The notes under the pieces are model-generated. The model was not told where the DNA came from and made no database searches. It saw only the letters and a program-made list of their open reading frames with translations. From Capsaspora owczarzaki ATCC 30864 (Eukaryota > Opisthokonta > Filasterea), in contig NW_011887295.1 in NCBI RefSeq assembly GCF_000151315.2, positions 1,956,496 to 2,020,495 of the forward strand: a DNA stretch of 64,000 nt, given 5' to 3'. This document shows, in pieces, positions 45,231-55,565 of this stretch (within the stretch, counting starts at the first letter, position 1; each line of letters begins with the position of its first letter). The position numbers and the translations under genes were made by a program.

Positions 45231-48200
45231 TTACCCGCGAACGTTCTTGAAAACCTTGTTCAGCTCCGACTCGCCCGCAGCCGCCGGCGGCTGAGCCGAG
45301 AAGGACTTCTTGGCAACTGGCGGAGGGGTTTTCTCGGCAACTTTAGCATCAGCAGCCTTGGCGTCCGCTTCCGGAGCAGCCGCCTTGGCACTCTTGGCTG
45401 CCTCTGCCTCCTCTGCAGCTCGCAAACTCTTCTTCCACGCGGGCTCTGCCTTCGGTGCGGGATCGGGCTTCTTTTCTCCAGCAGCACTGGCAGCCGGCGC
45501 TGCGGCTGCAGCGGTCGGTGCCGACTTTTTCCAGGCAGGCGTCGTCGTCGCTGCGGGCTCGGTTTTGGCTTCAGCAGCTGCAGCAGGCTTGGCGTCCACT
45601 GAGGTGGTCGATTTCTTCCACGCCGGAGTGGGCTTGGCCTCGCTGGAGGATTCGGCTGGTTTGCTCGCAGTGCTCGCGGTGCTCTTGGAATCGAGCGCAT
45701 CAGTCGACTTCTTCCAAGCAGGGGTTGGCTTGCTCTCAGCGGCAGGTTCCGCCTTCTTGGCATCAAGAGCGTCCGTCGACTTTTTCCAGGCAGGAGTGGG
45801 CTTTGCCTCTGCTGCGGCTGCGGCGGCTGCGGGCTCCTCGGTCTTCTTGGTTTCGAGAGCGTCCGTCGACTTTTTCCAGCTCGGTTTGGTAAGCGTGGGC
45901 GGAGCAGCTGCAGTCTTGCCAGATGCGAGTGTTTCGCTAGAGCTGTTCTTTGCTGCCTTCTCCTTGGCTTCTTGCTCTTCCTTGGCCTTGGCTTCAGCAG
46001 CTGCCTTCTCCTTGGCCTCTTGCTCCTCCTTCGCCTTTGCCTCGGCTTCAGCCTTCTCCTTTGCCTTTGCTTCCGCGTCCGCTTTGGCCTTTGCCTCGGC
46101 ATCGGCTTTTGCCTTAGCTTCTGCGGCAGCCTTCTCCTTCGCTTCGGCGTCCGCTTGCTCCTTGGCTTCGGCATCGGCTTTGGCCTTTGCCTCCGCCTCA
46201 GCCTTCGCCTTTGCATCAGCTTCAGCCTTCGCCTTCGCCTCTGCCTCAGCCTTTTCCTTTGCCTCGGCTTCGGCCTTCTCCTTTGCTTCAGCGTCAGCCT
46301 TGGCCTTAGCGTCAGCCTTGGCCTTTGCTTCAGCGTCAGCCTTGGCTTTAGCTTCCGCCTCGGCCTTTTCCTTAGCTTCCGCCTCGGCCTTTTCCTTGGC
46401 TTCAGCTTCAGCCTTTTCCTTGGCTTCAGTTTCAGCTTTTTCCTTAGCTTCGGCATCTGCCTTCTCCTTGGCCTCGCGCTCGACTTTCTCCTTGGCTGCG
46501 GCGTCCGCCTTCGCTTGGGCTTCTGCTTCAACCTTTTCATTGGCTTCAGCATCCGCTTTCGCCTTGGCATCCGCCTCGGCCTTCAATCGAGCAGCTGCTG
46601 CTTCGGCTTCGGCCTTCTCAGACTCGGCCTTGGATTTGGCCTCAGCCTCAGCCTTCTCCTTGGCCTCCGCCTCTGCTTTCGCCTTGGCTTCAGCCTCAGC
46701 CTTCTCCTTGGCTTCAGCTTCGGCCTTCTCCTTGGCCTCGCGCTCAGCTTGCTCCTTGGCAGCCTTCTCCTTGTCATCGTTGCTGGACCGACCGACAGCC
46801 ATGACAGCAGCGAGCATGTCATCGCTACCAGCCGAGGCGAGGGACTCTGGCACGAGCGAGCCTGCGGCAGTTTCGGCCTGCTCGGTCGCGAGGTCCTTGG
46901 CTGCGGCAGCTGGATCTTGGGCAACTTGTTTGGCGGCCTCGGCTTGCTTCTCGGCTTGCTCCTTTGCTTCGGCAGCTTGCTTTTCGGCCTGTTCCTTCGC
47001 TGCGGCAGCTTGCTTTTCGGCTTCCTCCTTGGCCTCCGCCGCGCGTTGTGCAGCATCGAGATCGGCCTTCTCCTTGACTGCCTGGGCTTCTTTTTCCGCT
47101 TTCTCCTTGGCTGCCTGGGCTTCCTTCTCAGCCTTCTCCTTGGCTTCTTTGGCGGCGCGGTCGGCCTTCTCTTGAGCGTCCTTGGCAGCTTGTTCGGCTT
47201 TTGCCTTGGCATCCACGTCAACGGACGCGGAAATGCCATCAGAAGCAGCGTCTGCAAGCGAGCCCTTTCCTTTGACCTTGCCAGCAACCTTGGAAATCTT
47301 GCTCTTCACCATCGAGAGAAGGCCCTTCTTCTTCTTGGGCTGCGGCGAGTCAGGTCCAGAGGCAGCAACGTCCGAAGCAGACGAGGTCGAAGGACGTGGG
47401 GAGCTGGGTGCCGACGACGATGAATCGGACGGGGAAGGAGAGGACGGGGCCGAGGCACCGTTCGCGACAGCTGCAGACGAAGTGGCAGCAGCCGCGGAGG
47501 CACCCGCAGCGGCAGCGGCGGCGGCCTCGGCCTTGGCTTTGGCAGCAGCCTCCTTTTCCTTTTCACGAGCCTCCTTGTCCGCCTTGTCCTTGGCATCCTT
47601 TTCGGCCTTGAGGCGTTCTTTCTCGAGCTTTTCGGCTTCTTTGGCGCGTTCCTTTTCCGCCTTCTCCTTCTCCTTGTCCGCCTTCTCCTTCTCCTTGTCG
47701 GGTTTGTCGAGGGGTTTGGAGACGGATTGCGAGCTGGAGACGAGTGGCGGCTGGACGGATGCGTTCTTGACTGCCGACAGCTTGGTTCCGCGCTTGACAA
47801 AGTAGAGCTTGTGGCTCTCTTGCGCTGCGCCCTTTTCAGCAGACCACTTGGCGAGCAGTTCCAGTGGCACTTCATCCTCTTCGAGGTCGCGTTGTTCTGT
47901 GCAAAAGTTGGGGGTGGTGCTTTTTCGGTGAGCACTGGGTTTTTGAACTGCAAATCACTTTCTTCCAAAAGCAAAACGATTCAGCCGTACTCTTGGTTTC
48001 GGACTGCCACTCGCACAGAACAAAGTCGTTCAGGTTGAAATCATCCACAAACACCTTCTCGGCAACCATCCGCATCACGTCGAACGCAAGCATGTTGGTC
48101 GTGAGCTGCAATGCCTTCCAGCTCTCATCTTCAAGGTAAATGCGCGCGGCCTTGGACGGTGCACGGCGATTGGCAGGAGCGACCGCGCGACGCACAACTG

Positions 48201-48424
48201 TGAGCTTGCCGTCCGTTGAGACTGTGAAGGACGAGATCAGGAGCGGTGAGTACAGTAGTGTGGAGTCCAGTCCCAAAAAATTATATTGTCAGGCACGCAA
48301 GCCATACCTGGAGTGTCAAAGCTCGAGCCCTTCTCGGGGTCTGTAGCGAGCGGCTGAATGGTGGGGGCGGATGCCGCAGTGCGCTTTGGCCGAGCCGCAA
48401 CGCCCTTTAGAAAAGAAAACGAAC

Positions 48425-48455
<31 letters not shown>

Positions 48456-48886
48456 ACAAAAGGACAACACCAATAGGACAACGCAAAAGAGTGAGCAACA
48501 ACGCAAACAATGTCAACACATGCATAGCTGTGACGAGTGGTGGCATGCGATCTGTTTACCGGCATGGGGGCGCCGCCGCCCATCGGGAATCCACCGAATG
48601 CAGGCTTGCTGTCTGTCTTGTCCGGCTTGGCCTCTGCCTTGTCGTCGTGCACTGGGATCATTGCAGGAGCGGATGTGCGAGGGACGCCGACGGGTCGCGG
48701 TCCCATTGGCAACTGTAAAACCAAAACAATAAGGAGGCGAATAAAAGTTAAAACCAGAATCTCAGACGTTTGCAATTTCTCAGACTCTGATTGAGGTACG
48801 GATTTTTGGTTTGTCGTGTGTGTGTTGAAGCTTGATCGTTTCTTATGATTCTTATGATGATGATGATGATGATGATGATGATTCTT

Positions 48887-48933
<47 letters not shown>

Positions 48934-50157
48934 CGTGGTTTTTGAGATTTACATACAATAAAAGCGTCATAGAAAAATAAAAAAAATAAAAAATAATAAA
49001 ATAAAAAAAAAATGAAAAGAATTTTTGTGTTCAATGTTTTGGCTTTCGTTTTTTTTTTTTTTTTTTTTTTTTTTTTTCAGTTTTCCATTGCATTGTCTCT
49101 TTTGTTTCTCTTTTCCTTCTGTGCATCCATCAATGATTTTCCTCCACTCACAAGGACTTTTTCCAGTAGTGATGCTGGGCAGGTGCCCCCCCCCTCCCTC
49201 ACAACTCCTCCCTCTTCATTGATTCGCGACGACGACGACAACCGCATCCAATAACAATCCTGCTCCAAAAGCGCCCCTTCCTTCCTTCCTTCCTGTAACT
49301 TCATTCACTCACTCATCCATTCAACCCCTCCTTCCTTCTTCCTCCTCCTCCTTCTTCACTTCCACTTCAACTTCAACTTCAACTGTTTGACTCGCTTTTT
49401 CAAAAAACTCTCTTCTTTTCAATGCCATCTTTTTTTTTTTTTTTTTTGAATAATAAAGATTATTATTATTATTATTCTTATTGTGATTTTTTTTTTTTTT
49501 TTTTTTTACCTGGATGCCGCCGGCGAGTGCTGCAATCTTGCTGCCTGGGGCTGCGGTCGACGTCGGTGCCGCGGGTGCTGGTGCTGAAGATGATGCTGAT
49601 GCTGATGCTGCCTCGGCGGCGCCCGCTGGGGGCTTCTTGGCGACTGGCGGCGGTCCTGCGGCGGGCTTCTTGGCGACCGCAGGCGCTGCCTTGCTCGCTC
49701 CGTCGGCCTTGGTGCTGCTGCTGCTGCTGCTGCCTGCTGCATCGGACGGCGCGTCTGTCGAGTCTGACGATGATGCAGTCGGCGATGTTGGCGATGTTGG
49801 CGATGTGGGCGTCGCGGCAGTGTCCTCATCCACTGCTGCTGCTGCTGCTGCTGCTGCTGCTTGTGGCTTGTCGTCCTCAACCGCTGCCGGTGCCTCAGCC
49901 GCAGCCTCAGCATCTGGCTTGGCATCTGGCTTTGCTTCTGACTTTGCTGCATCGTCCGAGCCTGATGATGATGCTGGTGCTGGTGATTCAGCAGTTGGAT
50001 CCTGCTTCTCCTTCTGCTTCTCCTCTGCTTGTCCTTCTCCACCCTCAGCCTCAGCCACAGCCGCAGCCGAAGCCGCAGCCTCCTCAGCAGGAGCTTCAGT
50101 CGCTGCACCTTCGCCGTTCGTCTCGGGCTTGGCGTCCTCTGCCCCTTCGTCAGCCAT
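45231..50157 (-). CDS. RA-domain protein with Lys/Glu/Ala-rich region and WKKS repeats (1,264 aa)
   Basis: Five exons: 50157-49510, 48712-48560, 48404-48308, 48221-47991 and 47896-45231; phases 0, 0, 1, 1 all agree. The N-terminus is Ala/Ser/Pro-rich with two PPVAKKP lines and a SKIAALAGGIQLPMG segment. Exons 4-5 encode a Ras-association-like domain (about 300-410: ARIYLEDESWKALQL, MRMVAEKVFVDDFNLNDFVLCEW, RDLEEDEVPLELLAKW, LYFVKRG), similar in layout to the GRB7/RIAM type. Then come over 500 residues of AKEKAEAEAK-type repeats, probably a long helix, and six PxWKKS motifs (45420-45890). RA domains bind GTP-loaded Ras or Rap; a scaffold role between a small GTPase and the cytoskeleton is inference. 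The protein as a whole is unknown to me. Confidence 0.78.
46000..47200 (-). repeat. Degenerate KEKAEAEA coding repeat
   Basis: Irregular 12-24 bp units encode alternating Lys, Glu and Ala. Small residues, charged pairs and no Pro or Gly predict a single long charged helix. The antisense strand is open for 621 codons as a by-product. Confidence 0.8.
48843..48933. repeat. (ATG)n trinucleotide repeat in intron
   Basis: About 28 ATG units, interrupted twice by ttctt, inside the first intron of the RA-domain gene. A 28-base poly-A (48425-48452) lies in the second intron. Confidence 0.9.
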
Positions 50158-50491
50158 CGTCGGGACGAGCCAAAATACACTCAGGAAAAAAAAAAAAAAA
50201 AAAAAAGACTAAATGTAAACTCGCTCGTCGTTCATTCAGCTTGAGCGACATGCTTCAGGTAGCATCATTGACAAGGGTCTGAGGTTGGGTAATTGTACCA
50301 TCAGCAAGCGATAGTGCGAAAAGTGGAGAGTCGAGTCACTTGAATGGCTAAGAAACCCCCAAGAACAGAACGCTGAAGTGAATCTCAACGGGCTCAGTCT
50401 GAGCTGTCTGAGCTTTGTTTTGCAAAATGCTCACTCAGTCCTCCATTTTTTTGCGATTCTATTGCAAGCGCACTATTCGACACAATGCTGA
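50158..50491. promoter_or_regulatory. Shared promoter region, RA-domain and ADCK1 genes
   Basis: 334 bases between divergent starts. A 20-base A run (T on the minus strand) lies at 50187-50207, just upstream of the RA-domain ATG. No TATA box is evident. Bidirectional promoter activity is inferred from spacing. Confidence 0.45.
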
Positions 50492-50622
50492 ATGCGGCGC
50501 ATCAATGGTCGCGGCGCGCGGCGAGCGTTGCAGCTCTCGTCCAAGCCGCTGAGGACGATCGCCGCACAGCCGCCAGCCCTGCTCCGTCCATCACTGGCAC
50601 TGCACTCGATGGCCAGCAGTAG
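50485..50622 (+). other. Overlapping upstream ORF (45 codons)
   Basis: An ATG seven bases before the ADCK1 start opens a different frame that closes at 50620-50622, overlapping the main coding start. Scanning ribosomes would meet it first. It may lower ADCK1 translation or be bypassed by transcription start choice. Confidence 0.4.
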
Positions 50623-52864
50623 TAGTAGTAGTCGCAGCCGCCGTCCATGCATCGCTGTGCATCTGCCGCCGAGCACCGCGCATGTCTTGGCTGCCAATTC
50701 GTCCGTCCGCCGCTCATTCACCACGACGACCGCTGCTGGTTCAAGTTCGAGCGCTGATGGCGATGCATCCAAGCCTCCTCGTCCTGCCCGCCTCCTGTTG
50801 TCACGCATCGCGGGTGCCCTGGTGGTCGGCGGCGTCGTCGGATTGCTGGGATTGTCCTACAACGAATGGCGCGCACAAATCGCCGCTGCTCAGAATTATT
50901 CCGCACCGACGTCAAGCGAGACTTCAACTCATCCTCCCAGATCGAACAATCAACCGAGCAACGGGACCTCGTTGCTGGCACCCGCCGTCGCGCCGCAGGA
51001 GGTCCTCGACCCCGCGGAAACCTTCCTGCAGCACTTGCAGTACAAGACAAAGGCCCTGGAGCGATTCGTACTGGCACAGTACACGTTTGCGCGGATTGCA
51101 GCAGACTACAAGTGGTCACTGCGAGGTCTGGAGTCCGGCTCGGTGCAGTACCGTGCTGTGCGCAGCCAAGTCCACCAACGATCGGCAGACCGGTTGCTGT
51201 GGCTCTGTCGGCGACTCAAGGGGTTTTACACCAAGGCAGGACAGCACATTGCCTCGCTCAACTATGCGGTGCCGCAGGAATTCACCTCCACCCTCTCCGT
51301 ACTGCAGGACATGGCGCCGTTCGATTCGATCGAAACGGTGCGCGCCACCATTGCCCGCGAGTTGAAGTGCCAGCTCGAAGAGGTGTTTTCCGAGTTTGAC
51401 GAAGTGCCCGTGGCCGCAGCGTCGCTGGCCCAGGTTCACCGCGCCGTCGAGCGCCAGTCAGGCAAGGTTGTCGCCGTCAAGGTGCAGCACCCTCACCTCG
51501 ATCACGACTTTGCCAGCGACATCTGGTCGATGCGACAGGTTGCTGCGCTCACCGCCTTCTTTTTCGACGGCGTGCAGCTGAGCTGGATTGTGGACGAGCT
51601 CGAAAAGGCCCTGACGCAGGAGCTCGACTTTTTGCACGAAGGACGCAACGCCGAGCGCGTCGCGGCCAACTTTGAAAAGCGCCACGAAACGGTCAAAGTG
51701 CCCGGAATTCTATGGCACCTGACGTCCCGTCGCATCCTGTCGATGGAGTTTGTCTCTGGTGTCAAGGTGAATGATCGTCAAGCCCTGCTCGCCGCGGGAC
51801 TCGACCCCGCCATCGTCTCGCGCTACCTGGCCGAGACCTTTGGCGAAATGATCTTTGTTCACTCGTACGTCCACTGCGACTTGCATCCCGGCAACGTGCT
51901 TGTGCGCTGGTGGCCGCCGCTTCCTGGCGACGATGCTCTCATGCAAGACGCCAGTCTCAAAAGCGCTCAAGCGCGTGCCACCGCAAAGGCCGCGTCAGCA
52001 GCCAAGGTGAGCGAACGAGCCTTGGAGCAACCACCGCCTTCATCCCACGGAGCGTCCGATGCCAGCAAACCAGACGCAACGGCGACACCTCCCCAACCAA
52101 GGCAATCCGACAAAATCACTGGATTCCCAATGGCCCAACCAAAGCTGGCTGCATCCCTGCCACAGAGAGTGTGGAATGCCGTCGCTGACTGGGCCTGGCA
52201 CTACTGGCCACTGCGCACGCTGTCGCCGTTCGAACTGGAGGAGCAGCGGCATCGCAAGGCCGGCTCCAAGCTGCAGCTTGTCCTGCTCGACCACGGCCTG
52301 TATCGAGAGCTGGACAATGACTTTCGACTCAACTATTGCAAGCTTTGGAAGGCACTCGTTACAGTCGACGACCGCTTGCTCAAAGAGGCGAGTACCGCTC
52401 TCGGTGCGGGCGAGTACGCCAACTTTTTCCCGTTGATTTTCACCTTCCGTGCCTGGTCAAGCAAGGGCGTCGTCGGCCAATCCATGAGTGCAGATGAGCG
52501 CCGCGAGCTTCGACAAAAGCTCAGCGGACTGACCTTTACCAACGTGGTTGAGTTTTTCGAAACCCTACCCCGCGACATGCTGCTGGTGATGCGCACCAAC
52601 AACCTGGTTCGCTCCATCAACCAGGACCTCGGAGGCTCGTCTCTGGAGCGCTTTAGCATTCTCGCGCGCTCCGGTATGGTTGGCCTGTACTACGACGGGC
52701 CGATTGGGCTCGACGGTCGTCCGCAACCAATCCGTCGGCATTTGGCCGCACGCATTCAGCGGAGCATTTCCCACCAGTTTGACCTGGCCATGCTGTGGTT
52801 TGAGCTGCTCACTGCGCGTATCATCATGTTTTGGTTCCAAGATCCCGATCGTGAGCGGTTGTGA
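50492..52864 (+). CDS. ADCK1: ADCK1/MCP2-type ABC1 (UbiB) family kinase (790 aa)
   Basis: Single exon. The N-terminus is Arg/Ser-rich without acidic residues, fitting a mitochondrial presequence, then has a membrane segment (IAGALVVGGVVGLLGLSY, ~107-124). The kinase-like core follows ADCK1: KAGQHIASLNYAVPQEFTSTL (the family KxGQ motif, ~245), ASLAQVHRA, VAVKVQHP with the ATP-site Lys (~331), ELDFLHEGRNAE, FVHSYVHCDLHPGNVLV (~455-470) and LLDHGL (~599, equivalent to DFG). An insert of ~115 residues, Ala/Ser/Pro-rich at first, separates the last two. Animals use ADCK1 in mitochondrial inner-membrane and lipid homeostasis. Human ADCK1 is ~530 aa, so the extra length is N-terminal leader and insert. 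Confidence 0.9.
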   Translation: MRRINGRGARRALQLSSKPLRTIAAQPPALLRPSLALHSMASSSSSSRSRRPCIAVHLPPSTAHVLAANSSVRRSFTTTTAAGSSSSADGDASKPPRPARLLLSRIAGALVVGGVVGLLGLSYNEWRAQIAAAQNYSAPTSSETSTHPPRSNNQPSNGTSLLAPAVAPQEVLDPAETFLQHLQYKTKALERFVLAQYTFARIAADYKWSLRGLESGSVQYRAVRSQVHQRSADRLLWLCRRLKGFYTKAGQHIASLNYAVPQEFTSTLSVLQDMAPFDSIETVRATIARELKCQLEEVFSEFDEVPVAAASLAQVHRAVERQSGKVVAVKVQHPHLDHDFASDIWSMRQVAALTAFFFDGVQLSWIVDELEKALTQELDFLHEGRNAERVAANFEKRHETVKVPGILWHLTSRRILSMEFVSGVKVNDRQALLAAGLDPAIVSRYLAETFGEMIFVHSYVHCDLHPGNVLVRWWPPLPGDDALMQDASLKSAQARATAKAASAAKVSERALEQPPPSSHGASDASKPDATATPPQPRQSDKITGFPMAQPKLAASLPQRVWNAVADWAWHYWPLRTLSPFELEEQRHRKAGSKLQLVLLDHGLYRELDNDFRLNYCKLWKALVTVDDRLLKEASTALGAGEYANFFPLIFTFRAWSSKGVVGQSMSADERRELRQKLSGLTFTNVVEFFETLPRDMLLVMRTNNLVRSINQDLGGSSLERFSILARSGMVGLYYDGPIGLDGRPQPIRRHLAARIQRSISHQFDLAMLWFELLTARIIMFWFQDPDRERL

Positions 52865-52953
52865 TGAAGGGCGTTTTGTAATTTTTTTGCTACAAATTAG
52901 AATTTTCGATTGGATGTAGAGTGATAAATTCCAAGCAATGTGCATAAAAGTTA

Positions 52954-55434
52954 TTACAAGTCATCGTGGTCACCATGCTCATCGCGATGGTGATTGGGAA
53001 TCAATGGTGCGCGAGGACCTTCAGAAGGGATCAGCTGCACAATTGGAAGAATCGGCTGGTTGTCGGCATCGAGACCGCCACCACCCATTGCCTGCTCTAG
53101 TACATGCTGTGGAGCGAGTGCCTCTGAGCGAATGCAGCCGCACGGGTTTTGACAAGCTTGGAAGTCGCTCCACTGTTGCCGAATTTTCGCGGGCGTCAGC
53201 TCTGGCATGGTGTACATTAATCTGTTGCAGTGCCCAGGCAGCACGTGCCAGTTGTAGTCTGCAACTGTGGTTGGATGGAGTGGAGCAAGCCAAATCCCAA
53301 CAGAGACATCCTCGCCTTGGAAGGGGTGGAGATACTGCCGGTTGGCTGCGAGCCAGCGGACCAGGTCCATCGAAAGCACATTGCCTCCTCCGCATGCAAA
53401 AGCTGGGTAGACTGGGGAGGTGTACTCTGACTCTTTCCACTTTCCCCAGCGATCCACCGGCCAGTCAGTCCGAAATCGGCTCCACCAAATGCTGGATTGC
53501 GAACGGAGCTCGAGCCGACTGATGCCAGCGAAAATCTCGTCGAGATTCGCAAAGCAATCGTCGTCAATTTTCAGCGTGAAGGACGATCGAGGGTGCTCCT
53601 CTGTCACCCAAGTGTAGAACGCCAGCACCTTTTGTGGCAGGCGGCGGTACGTGTCGACAAAGTTGGGCAGAATCAGCATATCGCCATGCTCCCGGTGCTC
53701 TTGCACGAGCTTGGCAGTTTCTGCGGCGATTGCAAGCTTCGATGCTGCTTCCAGCTGTTCTCGGTCCTCCTTGCTCACTTGGGTGTGTTGAGACGTCAAC
53801 GCACGCACCGAGTCTGCGCATCAACCGATCAAAAGCAAAACGCAGCGGGTTAAATGGTTGCAATCCGAACATTTGCGTCATTCTCTAAGGCTCTCAATGC
53901 TTACCTTCAGCATGGTAAACAAACGTGCCAGCGGCGTATTGATTGCTTTCAGCTCGTGCACTTTCTTCAGAGTCCGGAAGCTCGAGTGGCAGATGGCCAA
54001 ATCGACTTTGCTTCATGAACGTCAACAACCCACCCCCATCATTCTGCGTGCCGTGTTGGCCAGCAATGTTGTGCGCAGGTTCCTCGGCACCGTAGCCCTC
54101 GGCAACGATGGACCATATGTATCCCGCTGGCAACACGAGTGCCGTGCTGAGCGGCTTGAAGCGAGAGCCTGCAATCAATTCTCCTGGGTCGTCTGGCGTG
54201 AAGGTCATTCTTGCGGCCAATTGCCGATGATGAGGCAAGTACAGGGCTGTGTGGAAAAAAAAGAGTATTGTGGGGGGGTGGGAAACGGGAGGAAGGTTGG
54301 GGGAAGCGATCGGACAAAGTTCAGTCAGTTCCAGCCTCTTCGAACAGCGTGAACGCTGCCATGCCATGCGGTGCAGTACATCACATACATGCCGTCAAAT
54401 TCCGTTTCAATCCGTCACTGCCACTGTCAAACACCCCAAGATGGGTGAGCACGACAGGGTGATTGGTGGTGAAATCCATGCCAATGGGACCGTTAAAGTC
54501 GTGGTTTCCAGTTGTTCCAGAGGGCACAGTGTATGCCACAATGTTTGCCTGCAAATCTAGCAGTTGCAATGCCATCCGCATGCATGCGAGAGATTTGAGC
54601 AATCACCAATGACAAAACTCCATCTCGATCTCAACGAGCCAAACCTGGATGTGCAGACGTTGCAGCCCATTCGCAGCCGTACGGATCTTGTCGCTGCTCG
54701 ACAGGAATGGCACACGTATCGTCGCCAACCACAAATCGAATGTGAACTCTTGCCATGCCAATCACACGAAAGCAGACAAGTAAGGTGAGCGACCTGACAG
54801 AATTGAACCACTCGATCGCTCAAATCCCCCGCAGAATGTTTCCCTACCGACTCGAAAGATGGCTCGATCGTTGCGCATAGCCAACCCACGTGTCTCGGAG
54901 TGCTTGGCGGTGCTCAAAGTGGTGGCGAGCCGACATGATTCCAATCACAATTTCAGCCGGACGCTGCTCGGCTGGGCGCTGGATGCTCGTGTGCACAACG
55001 CTCCGTCCTTGTAGCTGCACTTGCTTTCGCTTGACTTTATCTTCTATCGAGGCATGCAGTGCGTGATGGTTGTTGCTTGACACGTCCTCGTCCTGCTGCG
55101 GCATACATACTTGGCGGTCTTTGCATGGCAAATCCGAGTCGATGGCAGCTCGTCGCCGCGAGTCGCCGGGCGTATCTCGAGTATTTGCCTGGTGGGCTTT
55201 GACCAGCGCTGCCCGGCACTGGGCAAGCTCGTCGGACTGGTCCGCTAATGCGTTTGACACTGATGAACCTGACACGCCAGCCATTTCCAATCCTACGCCA
55301 GCCAGCATCACGACCAGCAGCAGCGCCGCCACAGCCATCCACCTCAAAGACAGTCCAAGCAACTGTCTATGATCAAGTGGTTGTCGTCGTCCACTGCGCC
55401 GCATGGTGCTCGTCGACCCAGCGCCTGGTCGCAT
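52954..55434 (-). CDS. GT31 beta-1,3-glycosyltransferase with a nested beta-domain (686 aa)
   Basis: Five exons: 55434-54848, 54748-54645, 54556-54389, 54246-53905 and 53813-52954; phases 2, 1, 1, 1 agree. A basic tail plus LRWMAVAALLLVVMLAGVG makes a type II signal anchor. The GT31 fold opens with IVIGIMSARHHFEHRQALRDTW and VHIRFVVGDDTC. It is then interrupted by ~190 residues in exons 3-4 (PSGTTGNHDFNGPIGMDF, LGVFDSGSDGLKR, PDDPGELIAGSRFKPL, NDGGGLLTF), a beta-rich domain. It resumes with EHGDMLILPNFVDTYRRLPQK, LKIDDDCFAN (the metal-binding DDD), YPAFACGGGNVLS and FQGEDVSVG. The family adds beta-1,3-linked sugars in the Golgi; the acceptor is unknown. Convergent with ADCK1, 89 bp between stops. 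Confidence 0.85.
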
Positions 55435-55565
55435 TTTGTTGCTGCCACTCTGAATGAAGAATGAGATTAAGATCGTTGTGTTTTTGCTCAGCTTCTGACA
55501 ATCGCATTGTAATTCCATCACATTTTACACATAATCCACGTCAGAGTTCACTTATCCACTGTCAA
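55435..55565. promoter_or_regulatory. Very short divergent promoter, GT31 and WD40 genes
   Basis: Only 131 bases lie between the two start codons. If the GT31 start were the upstream in-frame ATG at 55521, as few as 44 bases would remain, which favours 55434. No TATA box is seen. Confidence 0.45.

Noticed and set aside
45310-47175. 621-codon plus-strand open frame, Ala/Ser/Phe-rich
   Set aside because: It is the antisense image of the Lys/Glu/Ala repeat of the RA-domain gene. The minus-strand gene has matching exon phases and a recognisable domain.
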